Origin: Asterionellopsis glacialis
Taxonomy: Eukaryota > Bacillariophyta > Plagiogrammaphyceae > Rhaphoneidales > Asterionellopsidaceae
Assembly: GCA_014885115.2 (NCBI GenBank)
Contig: WKLE02001181.1
Coordinates: 5,566-15,846, forward strand
DNA length: 10,281 nucleotides
Direction of reading: 5' to 3'
The notes under the pieces were generated by a model, which saw nothing but the letters and a program-made list of their open reading frames with translations, searched no databases and was not told where the DNA came from. Made by a program: the position numbers and the translations under genes. Each line of letters starts with the position of its first letter. Positions within the stretch are counted from its first letter, which is position 1. Of this stretch, positions 7,001-10,281 are shown one piece after another.

Positions 7001-9772
7001 GCCACCATACTTGGTAAGTAATGACAAATTTGATTTCTTTTGACCTAACCAAGCTACAAGTCCACGTACGGTTGCTCGGGACATGTCAAGATCATCATTG
7101 TCATTATTGTTGTTGTTTCCATCTTGACAATCATTCAATACCAATAATACTTCCAAAGCATGAATAATTTCTTTACAAATAGTAGTATCAGTTTTGGTTT
7201 TGGAGGAGGATAGTGTTGATGATGAGTGTTGATGAGAAGGTTGTTTGTGTTGTGAGGTACATAAACATTGTTTCAATCCTCCCCAACCACGATTCAACAA
7301 TGTACTAGTATCATTTTTTTTAAAAGAAACAAGAGGAGTAGCAGTACTAACAGTATTGTTCTTGTTGTTTGGTATCCTAATACCTAACATTTCTTTGTAC
7401 CATTGTTGCATGACCTTGGTAATGTCATCATTATTCGTATCATGAATGTTTCTTGTCGCGAAATTCTTATCATTATTATTATGAGGAGTATTCTCCTTTT
7501 TCTTTTTCTTCAAAAGATAATGATAATGGTTGTAACATGAAGTTGTAAGTTCTATAAAGTCAGAAAGAACCGTCATGGTACAATGTTTACGAGTATCTGT
7601 ATTATCATTGCCTTGCAACGGCTGCAATAAGAAGGAATCTACTACCATGATATTGGTATTGTGAACTTTTGTTGTATCATGACAATGACGGGTAGTTGTT
7701 GTTGTTGTGGTGGTGGTGGTGGGGTTGAGGATAATGTCTTTCTTATTATTGTATTGTTCTTCTTGTTGTTCTTGTTGTTTGTGACTGGTATTAATTTTTT
7801 TCTTATGGTGCATGTCTAACAACCATTGTTGATGAATGGTCCATAATTGAATCAATGTTGGCATTATGCTTATTTGGATACCATCATCATGATGATGATT
7901 TTGATTTGTTGTAATATTATTATTATTATTATTGTTTTCTTGGGAATAAAAATCATAATGATGATTCCATAGTACTTGATGTTCTAAATAATTCAATACA
8001 AGGGCAGTGGAAGCACGTTCTTTTTTTGTATCATCATGATAATAATGAGAACATGTAACAATGTGTTTCAATGTAACATGTGTAATTTCATAAGCCACCA
8101 TGAGACATTTTTGTGACAAATTGGTTCGTTTTATTATAGATGATGATGACTCGAACATTACAATTTGTGCCAATGGAGGAAAGAATGTTTCAAGTATATT
8201 ATGTTTTTCATCATCAAATATTGTTGGTAAAGTATCATTATTATTGTCATTTTGATTGGTAGTAGTAGCAGTAGTAGTACTGTTGTTGTTGTTGTTGTTG
8301 CTGTCATTTTGTATTTGTTCTTCTTGTTGATAATGAAGCCATTGTTCCAAAAGACACACAGCAATCATGATTTGTTTCTTTTTCTTTGTTGTTGTCGTAC
8401 TAGTACCATTGTTCATTGATTTTGTTGTTGTTGTATCTGTTGTTGCTGCTTTGTTATCATGTGGTTGGTGTTCAAGAGTAGTAGTATTAGTAGTAGTATT
8501 AGTTGTTGTTGCTGTTGTTGTTGATGATGATGATGGTGTCAATTTTAAAAATGATACAAAATGGTGTCGTCCTTGAGGTTGATTCAACATGATTATTCCT
8601 AATTGTACATGTGCCCTTTGTTGCTGTTTGTGTAGGGTTGTTCTTGTAGACGTTCTTCTTGTTGTTCTTGTTGTTGTTGTATCAGTATAATTATAATAGT
8701 TACCAATCCCTTCCAATACAAGATCCCAACAATATATCCATTGATGTAATGTTTGTACATTTTTGAAAAGAAAATCTTGCACATGATTATTGTATAATGA
8801 ATAATTATTGACTTTTGTTTCTTCTTGTTGTTCTTGTTGAAGATACCATATAATACGTGCCAATTGTTGTGTTGGTAATTGTTGTTGATGTTGATGATGA
8901 TACTTTGGATCTATATGGGTATTGTTTATATCAGCAGTTCTAGTAAACGTTGTAGATATATGGAGTGGTGTTGCATTATTGTTCTTGTCGTCGTTTGTGT
9001 TTGTATGATTATTGTTGTGATTATTCGTAGCGTCATGTACTTGAGTTCTTCTTGTGGTTGTGGTAGTGGAGGAGGATATTATGGATGGTTGTATGGTGCA
9101 AGTAGCACCACTAGTTCTTGTGGTGGTTGATATTGGTATTAACTCGTCATCATCATGATTATTATTATTATTCCTCATCATGGACGAATCTTTTTGATCT
9201 GATGGATTTGGAAGAATAAATATGGGTGGTATCTTTGTTGCAGTAGTAGTAGTAGTAGTAGTAGTGCTGTGGTTGGTGTTATTTTGGGGTTGTGATTGTG
9301 GGACAGTGTGTGTTTGTACTTTACGTTTATCCTTATTATTTGAACTAGACTCTTCAACAGCAGTCGCATCAGTCATCCCTGTCATTGTCGTATTTGTATC
9401 TGTATCGGTATCTTGAATCATTATTATTTTTTTATCCTTCAAGTGTTGTGCTTGTGCGGTAGTAGTAGCAGTAGCAGTAGTTTCTAAATGTAATAAATCT
9501 GAACTAACTGAACAAGAGGGCGGTGATGAAACTGAAACTCTTGTTGTAATTTTCGTTTCTTGTTTTTGTTTATTTTTGTGTAAATCATCATTTTTCGTAT
9601 GGACCGACAACTGTTCTTCTTCTTGTTCCATTATCCTTCTTGTTTTCTTCTTTTGGTCGGAACAATTTGTCTTTTTAGTTTTACATGTCTTGGAATCTTT
9701 TTTTCTTGATGATAATAAGAAACCTTTTCGAAATCCAGATTTTTTTTGTAAGGACGACGGGGATTTCATCAT
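4055..9772 (-). CDS. Large two-exon gene; alpha-solenoid-like protein with poly-Thr/Asn/Gln inserts
   Basis: Function not recognised. Exon 1 (9772-6810) and exon 2 (6662-4055) join across a 147-base intron into about 1856 residues. Exon 1 ends with two bases of a codon and exon 2 supplies the third (ATA, Ile988), giving SRLLLAL-I-NHMCSKNEG in frame. The start ATG at 9772 is the first possible: an in-frame TAA lies 15 bases upstream (9785-9787). Residues 10-47 are strongly basic (possible nuclear signal). Residues 50-290 are low-complexity Thr/Asn/Ser/His. Helical islands (about 293-352, 380-408, 462-480, 513-608, 629-650, 703-747, 857-915, 950-988) are separated by Thr, Asn, Gln and Lys tracts. 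Exon 2 is nearly free of such tracts and consists of amphipathic, Leu-rich helices, for instance 1758-1850, like HEAT/ARM solenoids. That fold is inferred from composition and spacing. Solenoid proteins usually act as scaffolds. No catalytic motif, membrane segment or signal peptide was seen. Confidence 0.75.
6663..6809 (-). other. Spliceosomal intron (147 nt, GT-AG, phase 2)
   Basis: On the minus strand the donor reads GAT|GTAAGT, with the intron starting at 6809, and the acceptor reads TTTTTCTTTCTCTAG|AAAT, with the intron ending at 6663. Both match eukaryotic consensus, and a long pyrimidine tract precedes the acceptor. Unspliced, exon 1 would stop at once, because the TAA at 6808-6806 lies inside the donor. 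Removing exactly these bases preserves the frame. A hairpin of 8 perfect base pairs occupies 6713-6743 inside the intron, and a triple GTCC tandem follows the donor. Confidence 0.88.
6713..6743 (-). other. Hairpin inside the intron
   Basis: The outer arms AGAATAAC and GTTATTCT are perfect reverse complements (8 bp). The interior can continue with CC/GG and CT/AG pairs, interrupted by single mismatches, closing on a CGA loop. It sits near the middle of the 147-base intron, where it could shorten the distance between donor and branch region. The pairing is seen directly; any role in splicing is inference. Confidence 0.55.
7691..7722 (-). repeat. Trinucleotide microsatellite encoding a Thr10 tract
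   Basis: A GTT/GTG-type triplet run on the plus strand is read on the coding strand as ACC and ACA codons and gives ten consecutive threonines (residues 685-694). Two synonymous codon blocks are present, so the array has begun to diverge while keeping the amino acid. It separates two helical islands of the large protein. Confidence 0.85.
7914..7936 (-). repeat. Trinucleotide microsatellite encoding an Asn7 tract
   Basis: An ATT-type triplet run on the plus strand is read as AAT/AAC codons and gives seven asparagines (residues 613-619). It follows a structured island that ends near residue 608 (DFYSQ) and precedes another at about 629. This is typical of tolerated insertions in surface loops. 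Confidence 0.85.
8281..8300 (-). repeat. Trinucleotide microsatellite encoding an Asn6 tract
   Basis: Uninterrupted GTT triplets on the plus strand are read as AAC and give six asparagines (492-497). A GTA-type array right beside them (about 8260-8280) encodes threonines, so two triplet arrays of different phase or base are adjacent. Confidence 0.85.
9242..9265 (-). repeat. (AGT)8 microsatellite encoding a Thr tract
   Basis: Eight perfect AGT copies on the plus strand are read as ACT codons and give the eight-threonine run before ATKIPPIF (residues about 161-167 onward). It is the purest triplet array in exon 1 and probably among the most length-variable between alleles. Confidence 0.88.
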
Positions 9773-10101
9773 GTTTTTATTAATTTATTTTTCCAATGAA
9801 TGTGTGTTTGTTTGTGTTGATAGCAATGGCGGAGATCTAATATACAACATGAATCTCTCCTATCCTTGTCTCTTTTTTCCTCATTTTGGTGTAGTCTTGT
9901 GTGTCTGTGTTTGGGTGTGTGGGTCGTGCGGCAGAGTGTGTGCTTGTGTGCTTGCGGGATACTGAACTGCTCTTGAGCCGCAGAATATATCGAAAAAGAT
10001 GCCTCCACCGCACGCGCTCACCGACCGCACAAAAGCTCTGGTTGGGTACAGACAGACAGGTTCCCTCTTTGTGACAGTAGATAGAGGTCAATTCACTCAA
10101 A

Positions 10102-10109
10102 TGACGTCA
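10102..10109. promoter_or_regulatory. TGACGTCA palindrome (CRE/bZIP-type site)
   Basis: A perfect 8-base palindrome identical to the consensus cAMP-response element bound by bZIP factors lies about 330 bases upstream of the large gene's start codon. In the diatom Phaeodactylum, TGACGT-core elements bound by a bZIP protein are known to mediate CO2/cAMP response of a carbonic anhydrase promoter. A single 8-mer can occur by chance, so its use here is only suggested by location. Confidence 0.35.
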
Positions 10110-10197
10110 GATATATGAAAAATTGACAACAGACTCCCCCCGCCCTGGAATCTCTACTTTTTTTCAAAAAATTACCTTCTAGTAGGATGTAATAAAT

Positions 10198-10281
10198 GTA
10201 CCTGTGCTTCTACAGGTACTGACTGTACCTCGTACCAGGTACTTACTATATTGTTTGTGGAAGAGTACCTGTGTACAGGTA
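10198..10281. repeat. Cluster of three GTACCTG/CAGGTAC inverted repeats
   Basis: Three short inverted repeats share the same core. GTACCTGT and ACAGGTAC flank a 6-base loop (10198-10219). GTACCT and AGGTAC flank a 6-base loop (10225-10242). GTACCTG and CAGGTA flank a 4-base TGTA loop (10265-10281), the last arm being cut by the window edge. All three arms are variants of one motif, so this is a repeated palindromic unit rather than three unrelated hairpins. It could be a dyad binding site array, the edge of a small mobile element or a foldback in a transcript. The sequence does not decide. Confidence 0.6.

Larger units (their letters stand above)
9773..10281. other. Upstream region (leader and promoter side) of the large gene
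   Basis: About 500 bases with no supported coding frame. On the large gene's sense (minus) strand, 9795-9958 is CA-rich, as in the leader of the MFSD8-like gene. The frames at 9576-9965, 9769-10008 and 9837-10100 follow this simple composition and show no domain. Further out lie a TGACGTCA palindrome (10102-10109) and GTACCTG hairpins (10198-10281). No clear TATA box was found. If another gene starts beyond the right edge on the plus strand, part of this would be a shared promoter. Confidence 0.5.

Noticed and set aside
8367..8576. Plus-strand open frame with long poly-Val runs that looks like a membrane segment
   Set aside because: It is the antisense reading of Thr/Asn-encoding triplet arrays in exon 1; GTT/GTA/GTG read directly give valine. 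The hydrophobicity is a product of the repeat.
8879..9130. Plus-strand open frame rich in Met, Val, Cys and Gly
   Set aside because: Antisense shadow of exon 1 repeats; no domain, and the minus-strand frame is open across the whole exon.
7691..9265. Regular short repeats considered as a CRISPR array
   Set aside because: The repeats are coding triplet microsatellites with no unique spacers of constant length, in a eukaryotic exon.
9576..9965. Plus-strand 129-residue open frame with VCVCVWVCG-like runs
   Set aside because: Antisense of the exon 1 start and of the CA-rich leader; the Val/Cys pattern is a translation of GT repeats.

Overview
The window reads as nuclear DNA of a eukaryotic microbe. 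A diatom or another stramenopile fits best: the large gene has a short GT-AG intron with a pyrimidine-rich acceptor, intergenic DNA is AT-rich and full of simple repeats, ORFs have eukaryotic start contexts, and one protein belongs to an animal/protist lysosomal transporter family. There is no bacterial operon structure. The taxon is inferred, since no marker gene here settles it.

Layout from left to right. (1) At 2-97 is the 3' end of a plus-strand gene for a cysteine-rich, probably secreted or membrane-exposed protein; the rest lies outside the window. (2) From 98 to 2153 is about 2 kb of AT-rich DNA with no gene I can support. It holds a pentanucleotide repeat, an (AG)n microsatellite and, near its right end, a CA-rich leader for the next gene. 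(3) At 2154-3785 (+) is an intact, intronless 543-residue major facilitator protein of the MFSD8/CLN7 family. (4) A 269-base convergent intergenic stretch follows. (5) At 4055-9772 (-) is one large gene that appears as two long ORFs. A 147-base intron (6663-6809) with consensus ends joins them in frame into a predicted protein of about 1856 residues. The C-terminal half, from exon 2, is ordinary helical sequence like a HEAT/ARM-type alpha-solenoid. The N-terminal half, from exon 1, has short helical islands separated by long poly-Thr, poly-Asn and poly-Gln tracts encoded by trinucleotide microsatellites. I do not recognise its function. (6) From 9773 to 10281 is the promoter and leader side of that gene, with a CA-rich leader (sense strand), a perfect TGACGTCA palindrome and a cluster of GTACCTG hairpins at the window edge.

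Nothing indicates that the three genes share a pathway. The MFSD8-like gene and the large gene are convergent neighbours. The points most worth a second look are the in-frame joining of the two long ORFs, the confinement of repeat expansion to one exon, the hairpin inside the intron, and the GTACCTG hairpin cluster.
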